A stretch of DNA of 64,000 nucleotides. Source: Phytoseiulus persimilis. Its lineage: Eukaryota > Arthropoda > Arachnida > Mesostigmata > Phytoseiidae. The position numbers and the translations under genes are program-made. The stretch spans positions 17,112,001 to 17,176,000 of the forward strand of contig CM075103.1 of the NCBI GenBank assembly GCA_037576195.1, read 5' to 3'. A model generated the notes under the pieces. That model was not told where the DNA came from. It was given only the letters and a program-made list of their open reading frames with translations, and did not search any database. Each line of letters starts with the position of its first letter. Position 1 is the stretch's first letter. This document shows positions 11,653 to 23,480 of the stretch, one piece after another.

Positions 11653-11795
11653 TGTTGGTAGATCACCGTCCGGCGCCTTATCGCGCCCTCTACTTCATCG
11701 TCGAAGGGGAGTCTGCTGGGAGTCAATGATAAACAATTCAGTTGTACCTCACGATCACCGGGACAAGGAGTCATCTCCTCTGGAGCTCACTTTCA
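11653..11795 (+). repeat. Right LTR of the inner Gypsy element
   Basis: It starts TGTTGGTAGATCACCG and ends CTCACTTTCA, and is followed by the target duplication GGACT. It is 143 bp long against 131 bp on the left because of small indels. Confidence 0.85.
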
Positions 11796-11800
11796 GGACT

Positions 11801-12400
11801 CCTCTGCAGAGTGGCGGACTGCCGAATTTCGATACCGATACATAACAAGGAAAGAAAAGGCAAGATAATGCGCAGGGGTGAAGTTTTGGCGCGGGGTAGG
11901 ATGTTTGACGAGGCAGAAGTGTTCGAGTTAGAGCTGGTGGTCGAGGAATCCGATGAATACCGCGTCAATCAGATCAGCACACCTACGAGAATAGAGGAGA
12001 AGGACATAACAGTGGACGCTGCGGTTCCAGGCGGAATGGTTATAAAACTATTGGCGCTGCTGAACGAATACCCAGATGTTTCTGCGTCCTCCATGGGGGA
12101 TTTGGGAAGAACTAGTATCGCAGAGTGTAGAATTGAGGAGGTCCCGGGGAATGGACCAATCCGATCACGGCCTTTCCGGCTGTCGTTAGTTGAACGAGAG
12201 GCACTCGAAAGTATTGCGGAAAAGACACTGTCGGCGGGGATCATTCGTGAATCAAACTCGCCGTATGCCAGTCCAGTGATGTTGGTAGAGGAGAAGGATT
12301 GATCGCGGCGGATGGTCATCGACTACCGCGAGCTCAACACTCGAACGCAGCTCGAGACTCTACCGATGATAGCCTGTCTGAACAGAGTCGGATGTCGAGT
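11801..12400 (+). pseudogene. Start of Gypsy reverse transcriptase, outer element
   Basis: Coding of the outer element resumes right after the inner element's duplication. The region includes NEYPDVSASSMGDLG, RSRPFRLSLVEREALESIAE, GIIRESNSPYASPVMLVEEK and, after a TGA at 12300, RMVIDYRELNTRTQLETLPM. These are the first conserved blocks of Gypsy reverse transcriptase. The palm domain with the catalytic Asp residues is not found downstream, so pol was deleted there. Confidence 0.82.
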
Positions 12401-13380
12401 GAATCGTCGGTTGAGGTCAGCCAGACGCGGGCGGAGGATCGAGATAACGACGAGACATTGTCCAAACTGATGGAGTCATTCACGATGCCGGGAGCCGCGT
12501 GAAGAGTTTCGTTGGACGAGGCGTTTGTCGGGGAGCCCGCTGAGGAGTCGCTCGCAGGAGAGAGAGCAGGCGTCGGTGAGGTGATAACACCGGGACCGGC
12601 AACGTATGGAGAGCTTAGCGAGGTCGCGGCGAGGCCGGAAGCAAGAAACCCACAGCGGACCAGGCGTGGTTCTGAGCTGTTAGGCGACAGGCGCATGCCA
12701 GCCGAGGCGCCGTGGTGCCGAGTTACTGGCTGGGAGAGCATCGCCAGCGAGGGGAATGTATGAAAGCAATGGCGGCAAGAATTGTGTCGAACGCCTTGCC
12801 AGCCACTTGCTTTCGCCAGGCGAATTCAGCGAGGAACGAATCGAGATGAGAGAGATCCCACCACTCGCGAGTTAGCAGCGTACTCTTGCGAAAAAGCATG
12901 GATACATTGCCTGGCCATGCGGTTGGAATCAGAAGGGGACAATCGATTGCGCGCGACGATGCTTCTTGCGAGCCTGCAGTGCATGCTTGCGAGATGACAT
13001 AGGTACATGGCCTGGCCATCTAGGTGGAATCAAAAGAGACAATCGACCGCGTGCTTCATGGAGCCCGAATTCAGCTCTCCCAATCGTCTCTGCTGAAGAC
13101 CGAGCCAACCGTTCCCATGTGCTCACGTTGTCTTGCTATGGAGCGGCCCCTCTCCCTACCTCCTCTCCCCTCTCCGACTGTTTCGGCGTATGGAACTCGG
13201 AATAACCCGCCGCTTTCGGCTGCTTGACTCGGCTGACGCCTAACAGAAAAATACCCCAGGCGTCAGGTCCGTCGATACGGAAAATGATGTTTATGAACCG
13301 GAGAGGAGATGATCTCGTTGAATGTTCTAGCTAAACTTATTGAATGGTTCTGGGCAGGACCACAAATCGGATGGCCGAAC
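12401..13380. other. Interior of the outer Gypsy element without recognisable pol; imperfect tandem duplication
   Basis: No domain is visible. Two open segments (to about 12500 and 12512-12763) are rich in Glu/Arg/Gly and may be the tail of the element's polyprotein. An imperfect duplication of about 60 bp is present: TGCCTGGCCATGCGGTTGG at about 12908 and TGGCCTGGCCATCTAGGTGG at about 13008, each followed by similar text. Confidence 0.4.
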
Positions 13381-13612
13381 TGTAAGAGGCTAGCTTAGAG
13401 AGTGCAGCGCGGCGCTTTCTGGCGGCAAGAAGTCCGGCGCTTAGAGAGAGGGTTCAATAGCAAAAGTAAAACAAGAGAGAGACACACAACGCAGAAGGAG
13501 TCGATCGGGAATAAACGTGTTGCTAGGAGACCCGCTGGAACACGTTGTTTTCTGTGCCAAATGACGTTTCCATAGAATCCCTGGATGCCCTCAAGCGGTC
13601 TATTCAACGTCG
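13381..13612 (+). repeat. Right LTR of the outer Gypsy element
   Basis: This is a direct-repeat partner of 6909-7143. It interrupts the integrase fragment that begins at 13613. Confidence 0.75.
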
Positions 13613-14350
13613 TTCGATCACTCTCCGTCATAACGAACGTTATGGGGCGAATCGACTCGATCGTAACGCACAACGCAACCTGCTTCCGAGGGTCTGTCTT
13701 CCAGAAACATGTGCAGAGATCGGGTATTTTTCACGTACGGACAGCGATCGGACATCCGCAGTGCGACGGGCTCGCTGTGGGAATGATCCGGACCGTAACG
13801 GACGGGTTGCCGGCTCTGATCATGGAGCGCGAGTCGGCTGAGCCATACGCCCTCCCAGGTGTAGCCTTCTCCATGAATACCAACCATAGCAAGACCCTAA
13901 GGAAAACACCTTTCGCGCTAATCTACGCGTTCACGGCTGTTCTGCCCGGGGAGCCCGAAAGGCTACCCGAAGAACGTCGGGGAGTTAGCGACCTCCGGCG
14001 GGAAGCGCACCAGAGCCTGGAGCAGGCCCAACGGGGCGCCAAGAGACGCCACGACGATTCGAGTGAGTCGCCTCCGGTCTGGCCCGCAGGGATGAAGATG
14101 TAGGTTGGGGTCAGCAGGTCCTGACGAGGCTCGTCAAAGAAGCTCTATCCTCGTTATGTGGGACCCTGGTCGTCAGGCGGTTATGATGTCACTTCTCGCT
14201 CGTTCTCGTAGCGGTGGAGTGTCACGAAGAAAGAACTCCTCGGTAACAACAAGCGGTGAGTACCGCTTGTTGCCGGTTAGGTTCGCCAGACCGGTTGGGA
14301 AAGCTTCACGGAGCAGTCTAAGAGAGAGCCTGGAGAAAGGAATGGGAGGA
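13613..14350 (+). pseudogene. Integrase fragment of a third Gypsy element
   Basis: The open frame to 14103 aligns by eye with the second half of the Gypsy integrase core. NATCFRGSVFQKHVQRSGIF occupies the place of the usual SDNGTQF region, GHPQCDGLAVGMIRT that of the usual HPQANG..ER, and LPGVAFSMNTNHSKTLRKTP follows. The catalytic Asp and Glu are replaced. In another frame, KLYPRYVGPW near 14140 is the GPY/F integrase C-terminal motif. The left part of the gene is cut off at the LTR, so the outer Gypsy element probably inserted here. Confidence 0.72.
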
Positions 14351-14587
14351 TGACCAAGGAGCTGAGGAGAGCAGCGACGCAGCTAAGGCACAGAAGTTCA
14401 CAACATCGCTGACCTCGAGTTTGCTGGAAGTAGTGCCCAGACACCCAAAGGCAGAGGACAGAGCCCCAGCGGTCGCAAGCCCTACACTGGTCAGGAACGC
14501 ACAAGGATTCCTGATGCGTGCGACAGGCATTTCTCTCTCCTCCAAGAGAATGAAGGGGAGAAAATCCAGAAATCTGGAATAGTAGTG

Positions 14588-15218
14588 TTCCATACTACCG
14601 CTTGTTTTGCGTGAAAACGTGGAGTATTTACTTTGATGTCCCCGGTGAGGTGAGTCCGTTCGAGTCTCGAGTAAGCGACTCAAGGACCTATCATTTGAAA
14701 CCTTCTTCGGGTCCTTTGGCAGCCCCCAAGCTTCCAGCTCTCCGCTTCACCTGAGCACTACCTGAGGTTTTCGGACGAGCGCTTCCAATGTGGGCAGAGA
14801 GTGCGAAACTAGCCGAAACTCCGAGATCTCTGGCTCCACATAAATAGCTCCACATCGTTCCAGCAGAAACCTCGTTGTTTGATCATAGATCTCATGCCCA
14901 GGGAGCTCAGCATCGAGATCCGGATGGCCTCGAGATTTTATTTTTCCCGACTCACCCATTTTCCTCCATGTTGTCCTATATGAATTCACGTCCTTAGACC
15001 TCGAGACTCGGTAGAAACGCGCAGCCCAGCGTCTGAAACGCCGACCGTATCCAATTTATCCAATCAAATCCCGGAATTCGGCCAATTTTCGGGGTATAAA
15101 TTATAGATTGAACAACCGGTCAGAGAAATAAGGGGCGGTTCGAGAGAAGCTCATGTGAGCGTCCAGTTCCGTGCACAATGATTCCACTGCGTTTCTCGGC
15201 AACCGAGAAAAACGGTTA
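14588..15218. repeat. Dispersed repeat, left part of copy 1
   Basis: This is similar to 34797-35445, starting at CATACTACCGCTTGTTTTG in both copies and ending at AAAACGGTTA. It contains no clear gene. A minus-strand open segment (14989-14747) has a decayed equivalent in the other copy, so the repeat may once have been coding. In this copy the repeat is cut by the insertion 15219-17154 and resumes at 17155. Confidence 0.75.
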
Positions 15219-17154
15219 CACTGCCAGACAAAAAAAAAAAAAAATTCGTGTAACAAAGAAGCTGAAACCTAGGCTGGCGTAAGTCGAGGTCGTAGATTCC
15301 GAATTCCAAAACCGTTTCCTCGGATTCGCTCTAGTTTTCCTGTTATTCAATTTTTTCGGATTTGCGTGATTTTTTTTCTGTTGGATTTTTTATCTCTGGC
15401 CGCGAGTGAGCCAGACTCATGAAAATTTGGGAGCATGTAGATATATAACAGAACTATCCGTGGTAGAAAATTTCGTGCGATTCGGAGCCACGGTCTCTGA
15501 GCTAGGGCAGATCGAACGTCGATTTCCGTCGGAGGACACCGAAAAGTTTCCTCATCTTCAGCCGATGACTAAAAAAGTATCGTTCCCACAACCAACTTCC
15601 GTTGAGCTTTTTGATGGCAATTTTATCTACGAATATTTCGAGACAGAGTTGAGCGTGATCGGATGATCCATTCAGTTTTTATTTGCAAAAAACTGGACAC
15701 AAGGAAATCTCCTTGAGCACATGGGTCTGCCACGATACGACGCCAGCGAGTGGGGCCTCTTTCTCGACAGTTCGAAGAGGGGCTTGAAGTGCGTCCTCCC
15801 GCACAACGGCAACCAGTAAGCTTCGATTCCACTCGGTCATTCCACTAGACTACGGGAGGACTACGACGCCATCGCGTTTGCGTTGGAGAAGATCAAATAC
15901 GAGGAGCACCAATGGCCAGTTTGTGTCGACTTGGAGATGGTCTCGATTCTTTTGGGCCAACAAGCCGGTTACACCAAATTCCCGTGCTGCTTGTGTCTTT
16001 GGGCCAGCCGAGCGGATGACGAACATTGGATTCGAACGATTTGGCCGTCAAGCGGATTTCTGAAACCCGGGTAGCCCAACGTGCTCAGAGACGCTTTGGT
16101 TCCGACGGAAGAAATCATTCTCCCACCGCTGCATATCAAATTGGGTCTGATGAAACACTTCGTCAAAGCATTGGGCAAACACGGTTCATGTTTCAACTAC
16201 ATCGTGCGCAAGCTACCCGCCGTGAGCATTCAGAAGCTTCAGGCGGGGGTTTTAGATGGACCCCGAATCCGGAAGCTCATCGTCGACCTGTTTTCATTGA
16301 CGCAATGAACCATCGAGAAGCCAATGCTCGGCGGTCATTCGTTTTGGTCGTTCGAAATTTCCTTGGGAACACGAGCGCTGAAGACCACGTACAACTCGTC
16401 AAGAACATGCTCGTTAGCTTTCGAGGCCCAGGGTGTCGGATGAGCATCAAGATGCACTATCTACACAGCCACCTCGGACGCTTCCCCAAAAATTTGGGTG
16501 CTGTTAGTGATGAACAAGGAGGGAGGTTCCATCAAAAAATAGCGACGATGGAAGAGAGGTACCGGAGAAGATGAGACGTACACATGATGGCCGACCACTG
16601 TCGGACCCTTATACGGGATGACCCGGAAAGGCCCCACTCGAGGCAGTCCCTCACGAGACGTTTTGTTGGTTCCGACGAGTTTCATCCACTTTCGTTTTTT
16701 CTGCATCAAAACTGAATGGCTCGTCGTACCACGCTCAAGTTAGTCTTAAAATGTTCGCGATCGAATTCTCTTTGAAAGAAGTTCCTCGGAAGTTGGCTGT
16801 GGGGACTATAGTTTTCACGTTTTCGGCAGGAGAAAGGTCCTTTTTCCGGTGCTCACCGACGAAATTTGACTTCACTCACCGTGGCTCACTAACCGTGGCT
16901 CCGAATAGCGCGAAATTTCCACCAGAGATAGTTCTCTTACTGGTCTACATGCTCCGGAATTTCCGCAGATCTGGCTCGCTTCGGAGCGGAGATGAAAAAT
17001 CCAACATGGAAAAAATCACGGAAATCCGAAAAATCGGAATGACAAAAAAACTAGGGGAATCCGAGGAAACGGTTAACAGATTCGGAATCTACGACCTCGG
17101 TTCACCCCATACTAGGTGTCAGCTTCCTTGTTACGTTTTTACTGTCGGGCAATG
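15219..17154 (+). mobile_element. DNA transposon with CACTG ends (CMC/Chapaev-3-like by its ends)
   Basis: The element is 1936 bp long with inverted ends: CACTGCCAGACA on the left and the reverse complement of CATTGCCCGACAG on the right. The inverted similarity continues inward over about 70 bp, including GGTCGTAGATTCCGAA. The uninterrupted repeat copy near 35445 reads ACGGTTATTCATG. The flanks TTA (left) and TTC (right) here therefore fit a 3-bp TTA duplication with one later change. CACT-type ends with 3-bp duplications are known for the CMC group, so the superfamily name is inference. Confidence 0.68.
15690..16720 (+). pseudogene. Transposon-encoded protein of a family common in arthropod genomes, frameshifted
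   Basis: Pieces in three frames form one protein in order: GLPRYDASEWGLFLDSSKR (about 15725), HQWPVCVDLEMVSILLGQQA and CLCLWASRADDEHWI (15900-16030), PPLHIKLGLMKHFVKALGKH (about 16126), VVRNFLGNTSAEDHVQLVKN (about 16350), MHYLHSHLGRFPKNLGAVSD (about 16452) and RFHQKIATMEERY. I recognise this combination (HIKLGLMK, FLGN, NLGAVSDEQGGRFHQ) as a repeated transposon-associated protein of arthropods. I cannot name its catalytic residues. Stops at about 15809, 16072 and 16306 plus frameshifts show it is dead. Confidence 0.72.
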
Positions 17155-17420
17155 TTCTTCATGGTAGTTTCCAAGGTTTCCGAGGGGGTGCACAAATTGG
17201 TCTTGAAGTCCATCTGAAATTGCTGGAGTGAATGCCGGAATTGAAAGAGGGCTTCTCCGTGAACTCGTGACCCTTCCAGAACAAGCAAAGCTTTTTCGGT
17301 CTCTCACGAACGAAGCTTGAGGACGAATCGGAGCCTCGAAAGTTACATAAATGACGAAGTACTAGCGGGGTGCACCAAAGCCACAGGGGACGACGCTTTC
17401 ACGTCAAAAAGGCAATCTTT
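17155..17420. repeat. Dispersed repeat, right part of copy 1
   Basis: This is similar to 35446-35700. The shared text includes GAGTGAATGCCG, ACATAAATGACGAAGTACTA and GACGACGCTT. Confidence 0.75.
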
Positions 17421-18754
17421 GACCCGATTTTCGAAATTCAGTTATCTACCGATTCACGGAGATCGAGAAGAAGAAGATGCGCTATTTATCGAATGCAAAA
17501 AAAAAGTCCAGAATCGGATAATTCTTTACTGATCTATGAGCAAAAGGAGAGAGAGTAAGAAAATTCCCGACTTACTATGACCACCCTATATAGCATACCT
17601 CCAGAGAAATCATGCTCAAGATCTTTCCAAAGGGCGCAAGGAGAGTGATCCAGCTCCTGGATATCTTCTGCTTCATGCAGTGGGAGTACTTCGCCAAACG
17701 ATTGAGGGCACGATGTAGCTACTCCTGGGAAAGCGAAGCAACGTTTCAAAACTGCACTCGCTGATCTAGATCCAGTTCCAGCACCCTACCTTCCGACCGA
17801 CGTAGATCTGCGGAGCTTCGTGCCAGCAATAGCGTTTCCGAGCCCATATGAGAAGCTGAACCATTCCAGTTTCGGATGCCAATTTTCCCGTTCATCAAAT
17901 TTTTGTCGTGAGCGAGTCCACCGTTCTTCAATAATAAACACTGGGTACTGGTTTCTAAACCGAGTGTCATCCTTATTACGTTAGTGTGAGTAGAATGCTC
18001 CCCGTGGATTATCACTGCCTCTCAGGTTTCGCTTGATCTGTAACTCCCACCGAATCCATCAATGAAGCTACTTTTGCGCCACCTCATATAATACGTTCCG
18101 TTTCTCAGGCTATAACTAGGTGAATGCTAAATCAGTACTCAATATTTCTCCAAATGACGTCGCCCGACGTGACGCATACGGCCTTGAATGTATAGATTAT
18201 CTTACTCTCGACTCTCATCCGTTTTGAGAGCGAGAAAGCACGAGGATGTAACTTTAGACCAGGGCCCCGTCCCAGATTACTGCAAAACATTCCGGATCAT
18301 CCTCGCCTAAAAGCAGGAGCGAAACTGGAATATCTCCGATCGAGGTGCTACTTCTCTCAGCTAAAAGTGTGTGGGGTCGGACGGCGCGCTCTTATGTCCA
18401 GCACAAGCTCCCCGGGAAAATTTATAGTTCTTGAGGGAAAATGAAGAGAAAAACATCCGAAACACGCAACACCCGATGTTCGGGTTTCATTGAAAAAGAG
18501 AAACGGCTTACCCGCGTTCCAATTCGTCATAGTCGGATCGGAAACGCTAGATGGGGTCACCGCTAGTGGGTTTGCAACTAAATTCTGCAAAAAATGCACT
18601 AGCTTTTAGCTTTGTCCTGTCTGTACACTTTCGGCTTAGAGTTGTAGAGTGGTTTGAAGGTCCAGCCTCGTTGATGTTCCGCGAGTTTCCGAGTTGTGGG
18701 TGTAGGGAGGGGGCTCTTGCATTTATCGTCTCTACACGCGAAACCATCTCCAAA
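17421..18754. other. No recognisable gene
   Basis: Nothing I can assign. No domain, repeat partner or long open frame was found on either strand. Confidence 0.5.
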
Positions 18755-18984
18755 TCTACATATATATAAATCCAGGGTCTGTTTGTCTGTTTGTTTGTCC
18801 TCGATAGACTCCTCCGGTATTGATCGGATCGACTGGGAACAAACTGCATAATGTGAGGCGGCTCACCGGGAAGGACGTATCCCCCCTCCCCCCCTCGCGA
18901 TTTTCCCCAACTCCACCCCCTCCATACTGTCACCTGCATGCAAATTCTGACGATGAGGTGCACCGCCCCGGTATGACGCCAGCC
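18755..18984 (+). repeat. Truncated Helitron-like 5' unit
   Basis: It is preceded by A, starts TCTACATATATATAAATCC and is followed by CAGGGTCTG and a short (GTTT)n run. It is about 80-85% similar to the units at 19060 and 19386. It breaks off where the palindromic element starts (18985). The two other units continue further, so this one was truncated. Confidence 0.6.
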
Positions 18985-19059
18985 CAGAGATGGGCGTAAT
19001 CATATTCATGATTATTTATCACATCTTGATTATGATTAAAAATCATAGTCAAAGTATGA

Positions 19060-19385
19060 TCTATATATATAAAAATCCAGGGTCTGTTTGTTTGTTTGTT
19101 TGTTTGTTTGTTTGTATGTCCTCAATAGGCTCCTCTGGTATTGATCGGATCGACTTGGAACAAACTGCATAATGTAGGGCGGCTCTCCGGGAAGGACATA
19201 GGCCACCCACCCCTCCCCCCCTCCTCCTCCCCTCCTCCCCCCCTCGCGATTTACCCCAACTTTGACCCCCTCCATAGTGTCATCCGCATCCAAATTCTGA
19301 CGATAAGGTGCACCGCCCCGTTATGACGCCAGCCAGACTCATCCCATCGTCATCGGATATCCTTCCCCAGCTCCTCTCCTATACA
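19060..19385 (+). repeat. Helitron-like 5' unit with (GTTT)n, copy 1
   Basis: It starts TCTATATATATAAAAATCC and CAGGGTCTG, followed by a (TTTG)n microsatellite. It then has a C-rich stretch and ends CTCCTCTCCTATACA. It is head-to-tail with a very similar unit at 19386. Confidence 0.75.
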
Positions 19386-19719
19386 TCTATATATATAAAA
19401 ATCCAGGGTCTGTTTGTTTGTTTGTTTGTTTGTTTGTTTGTTTGTTTGTTTGTCCTCAATAGGCTCCTCTGGTATTGATCGGATCGACTTGGAACAAACT
19501 GCATAATGTAGGGCGGCTCTCCGGGAAGGACATAGGCCACCCACCACTCCCCCCCTCCTCCTCCCCTCCTCCCCCCCTCGCGATTTAACCCAACTTTGAC
19601 CCCCTCCATACTGTCATCCGCATCCAAATTCTGACGATAAGGTGCACCGCCCCGTTATGACGCCAGCCAGACTCATCCCATCGTCATCGGATATCCTTCC
19701 CCACCTCCTCTCCTATACA
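19386..19719 (+). repeat. Helitron-like 5' unit with (GTTT)n, copy 2
   Basis: Nearly identical to 19060-19385, with a longer (TTTG)n run. It ends CTCCTCTCCTATACA directly before the next 5' end, TCTATCATAAAAATC. Confidence 0.75.
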
Positions 19720-19749
19720 TCTATCATAAAAATCTATCATAAAAATTCC

Positions 19750-22700
19750 TGGAGGGGTGATTTCGAGACCAATCTGGCCATTACTTTCCAACTCTGGAGG
19801 GGTGATTCCGAGACCAATCTGGCCATTACTTCTCAACTCTGGAGGGGTGATTCCGAGACCAATCTGGCCATTACTTTCCAACTCTGGAGGGATGATTCCG
19901 GGAGCAATCTGAGCATTACTTCCCAAGCCTGGAGGGGTGATTCCGGGAGCAATCTGAGCATTACTTTCCAACTCTGGAGGGGTGATTCCGAGACCAATCT
20001 GGCCATTATTTCCCAACTCTGGAGGGGTGATTCCGAGACCAATCTGGCCATTACTTTCCAACTCTGGAGGGATGATTCCGGGAGCAATCTGAGCATTACT
20101 TCCCAAGCCTGGAGGGGTGATTCCGGGAGCAATCTGAGCATTACTTTCCAACTCTGGAGGAGTGATTCCGAGACCAATCTGGCCAATACTTTCGAACTCT
20201 GGAGGGGTGATTCCGAGACCATTCTGGCCATTACTTTCCAACTCTGGAGGGGTGATTCCGAGACCAATCTGGCCATTACTTCTCAACTCTGGAGGGGTGA
20301 TTCCGAGACCAATCTGGCCATTACTTTCCAACTCTGGAGGGATGATTCCGGGAGCAATCTGAGCATTACTTCCCAAGTCTGGAGGGGTGATTCCGGGAGC
20401 AATCTGAGCATTACTTTCCAACTCTGGAGGAGTGATTCCGAGACCAATCTGGCCATTACTTCCCAACTCTGGAGGGGTGATTCCGAGACCAATCTGAGCA
20501 TTACTTCCCAACTCTAGAAGGGTGATTCCGGGACCAATCTGAGCATTACTTCCCAACTCTGGAGGGGTGATTCTGGGATCAATCTGACCATTACTTTCCA
20601 ACTCTGCAGGAGTGATTCCGAGACCAATCTGACCATTACTTTCCAACTCTGGAGGGGTGATTCCGAGACCAATCTGAGAATTACTGTCCAATTCTGGAGG
20701 GGTGAATCCGGGACCAATCTGAGCATTATTCTCCAACTCTGGAGGGGTGATTCCGAGACCGATCTGAGAATTACTGTCCAACTCTGGAGGGGTGATTTCG
20801 GGACCAATCTGAGCATTATTTTCCAACTCTGGAGAGGTGATTCCGAGACCAATCTGAGCATTGATTTCCAACTCAGGAGGGGTGATTCCGAGACCAATCT
20901 GAGCATTACTTTCGAACTCTGGAGGGGTTATTCCGGGACCGATCTGAGCATTATTTTCCAACTCTGGAGGGGTGATTCCGAGACCAATCTGAGAATTACT
21001 GTCCAACTCTGGAGGGGTGATTTCGGGACCAATCTGAGCATTATTTTCCAACTCTGCAGGAGTGATTCCGAGACCAATCTGACCATTACTTTCCAACTCT
21101 GGAGGGGTGATCCCGAGACCAATCTGAGAATTACTGTCTAACTCTGGAGGGGTGATTTCGGGACCAATCTGAGCATTATTTTCCAACTCTGGAGGGGTGA
21201 TTCCGAGACCAATCTGAGCATTATTTTCCAACTCTGCAGGAGTGATTCCGAGACCAATCTGACCATTACTTTCCAACTCTGGAGGGGTGATTTTGAGACC
21301 AATCTGAGAATTACTGTCCAACTCGAGAGGGGTGATTTCGGGACAAATCTGACCATTACTTTCCAACTCTGGAGGGGTGATTCCGAGACCAATCTGAGAA
21401 TTACTGTCCAACTCTGGAGGGGTGATTTCGGGACAAATCTGACCATTACTTTCCAACTCTGGAGGGGTGATTCCGAGACCAATCTGAGCATTGATTTCCA
21501 ACCCAGGAGGGGTGATTTCGGGACCAATCCAACCATTACTTTCCAACTCTGGAGGGGTGATTCTGAGACCAATCTGAGCATTACTTTCCAACTCTGGAGG
21601 GGTGATTCTGGGATCAATCTGGCCATTACTTTGCAACTCTGGAGGGATGATTCTAGGACCAATTTGGTCATTACTTTCCAACTCTGGAGGGGTGATTCCG
21701 AGACCAATCTGGCCATTACTTTCCAACTCTTGGGGGGGTGATTCCGGGACCAGTCTGGCCATTACTTTCCAACTCTGGAGGGGTGATTTCGGGACAAATC
21801 TGACCATTACTTTCCAACTCTGGAGGGGTGATTCCGAGACCAATCTGAGAATTACTGTCCAACTCTGGAGGGGTGATTTCGGGACAAATCTGACCATTAC
21901 TTTCCAACTCTGGAGGGGTGATTCCGAGACCAATCTGAGCATTGATTTCCAACCCAGGAGGGGTGATTTCGGGACCAATCCAACCATTACTTTCCAACTC
22001 TGGAGGGGTGATTCTGAGACCAATCTGAGCATTACTTTCCAACTCTGGAGGGGTGATTCCGAGACCAATCTGGCCATTACTTTCCAACTCTTGGGGGGGT
22101 GATTCCGGGACCAGTCTGGCCATTACTTTCCAACTCTGGAGGGTTGATTCTGGGACCAATCTGGCCATCACTTTCCAGCTCTGGAGGGGTGATTCCGAGA
22201 CCAATCTGGCCATTACTTTCCAACTCTGGAGGGGTGATTCCGAGACCAATCTGGCCATTACTTTCCAACTCTGGAGGGGTGATTCCGGGACCAATCTGGC
22301 CATTAGTTTCCAACTCTGGAGGGGTGATTCCGAGACCAATCTGGCCATTACTTTCCAACTCTGGAGGGGTGATTCCGAGACCAATCTGGCCATTACTTTC
22401 CAACTCTGGAGGGGTGATTCCGGGACCAATCTGGCCATTACTTTCCAACTCTGGAGGGGTGATTCCGAGACCAATCTGGCCATTACTTTCCAACTCTGGA
22501 GGGGTGATTCCGAGACCAATCTGGCCATTACTTTCCAACTCTGGAGGGGTGATTCCGGGACCAATCTGGCCATTAGTTTCCAACTCTGGAGGGGTGATTC
22601 CGAGACCAATCTGGCCATTACTTCCCAACTCTGGAGGGGTGATTCTGGGACCAATCTGGCCATTACTTCCAAACTCTGGAGGGGTGATTCCGAGACCAAT

Positions 22701-23480
22701 CTGGCCATCACTTTCCAACTCCGGATGGGTGATTCTGAGACTAATCTGAGCATTACTTCCCAATTCTGGAGGCGTGATTCCGAGACCAATCTGAGCATTA
22801 CTTCCCAACCCTAGAAGGGTGATTCCGGGACCAGTCTGAGCATTACTTCCCAACTCTGGAGGGGTGATTCCGAGTCCAATCCGAGCATTACTTCCCAACC
22901 CTAGAAGGGTGATTCCGGGACCAGTCTGAGCATTACTTCCCAATTCTGGAGGGGTGATTCCGAGTCCAATCTGAGCATTACTTCCCAACTCTGGAGGGAT
23001 GATTCCGAGACCAATCTGGCCATTATTCTCCAACGCTGTAGGGGTGATTCTGGGACCAATCTGGCCATTACTTTCCAACTCTGGAGGGGTGATTGCGACA
23101 CCAATCTGGCCATTACTCTCCTACCCTGGAAGAGTGATTCCAGGACCAATCTGACAATACTCTTCCGAGTCTGGAGGGGTGATTCCGAGTCGAATCTGAC
23201 CGTACTTTTCAAAACCTGGAGGGATGATTCCGTCTCCAATCTGACCATTACTTCCCGAGTTTGGAGGAGTGATTCCGAGACCAATCTGGCCATTACTTTG
23301 GAACTCCGGAGGGGTGATTCCGGGACCAATAAGGCCATTACTTTCCAACTCTGGAGGGGTGATTACGAGACCAATCTGGCCGTACTTTCCAAAACCTGGA
23401 GGGGTGATTCCGTCTCCAATCTGACCATTACTTCCCGAGTTTTGAGGAGTGGTCCTGGAACCAATCTGGCCATAACCCAG
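19750..23480 (+). repeat. 45-bp minisatellite array 1
   Basis: The consensus unit reads GGTGATTCCGAGACCAATCT, then GGCCATTACTTTCCAACT, then CTGGAGG. About 83 tandem units are present. There are sub-families (GAGACC, GGGACC, GGGAGC) and higher-order runs of several units, for example near 21360-21960. The last five units differ strongly (TTCCGAGTCTGG, AAAACCTGG, CCGTCTCC). The 45-bp length is divisible by three and leaves long frames open on both strands; I do not regard these as genes. Confidence 0.92.

Larger units (their letters stand above)
8863..11795 (+). mobile_element. Internally deleted Gypsy-type LTR retrotransposon (gag-integrase derivative)
   Basis: The left LTR is 8863-8993 and the right LTR is 11653-11795. 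The target duplication GGACT lies at 8858-8862 and 11796-11800. TGGCGCAGTC immediately after the left LTR is a plausible primer-binding site. The element is only 2.9 kb long. The gag zinc knuckles are followed directly by the last codons of RNase H and then by integrase, so protease, reverse transcriptase and most of RNase H are missing. The element needed helper proteins to move, if it moved in this form. Confidence 0.85.
6909..13612 (+). mobile_element. Gypsy-type LTR retrotransposon, degenerate, containing a second LTR element
   Basis: Two related direct repeats of about 230 bp (6909-7143 and 13381-13612) flank gag-protease (7286-8862) and the start of reverse transcriptase (11801-12400). 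The insertion at 8863-11795 splits the protease from the reverse transcriptase. After the first reverse transcriptase motif, pol is missing, so about 1 kb without recognisable pol lies before the right LTR. I could not find a matching target duplication at the outer ends. Confidence 0.7.

Noticed and set aside
6909..13612. A target duplication for the outer Gypsy element
   Set aside because: The bases next to the outer LTR ends (GTACC on the left, ACGTC on the right) do not match. Either the ends are misplaced by a few bases or later changes removed it.
19684..22077. 797-codon open frame on the minus strand through satellite array 1, built of 15-residue repeats
   Set aside because: A 45-bp monomer is divisible by three, so a stop-free monomer keeps any frame open. 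Several frames on both strands are open at once, so this is a by-product of the satellite and not evidence of a gene.
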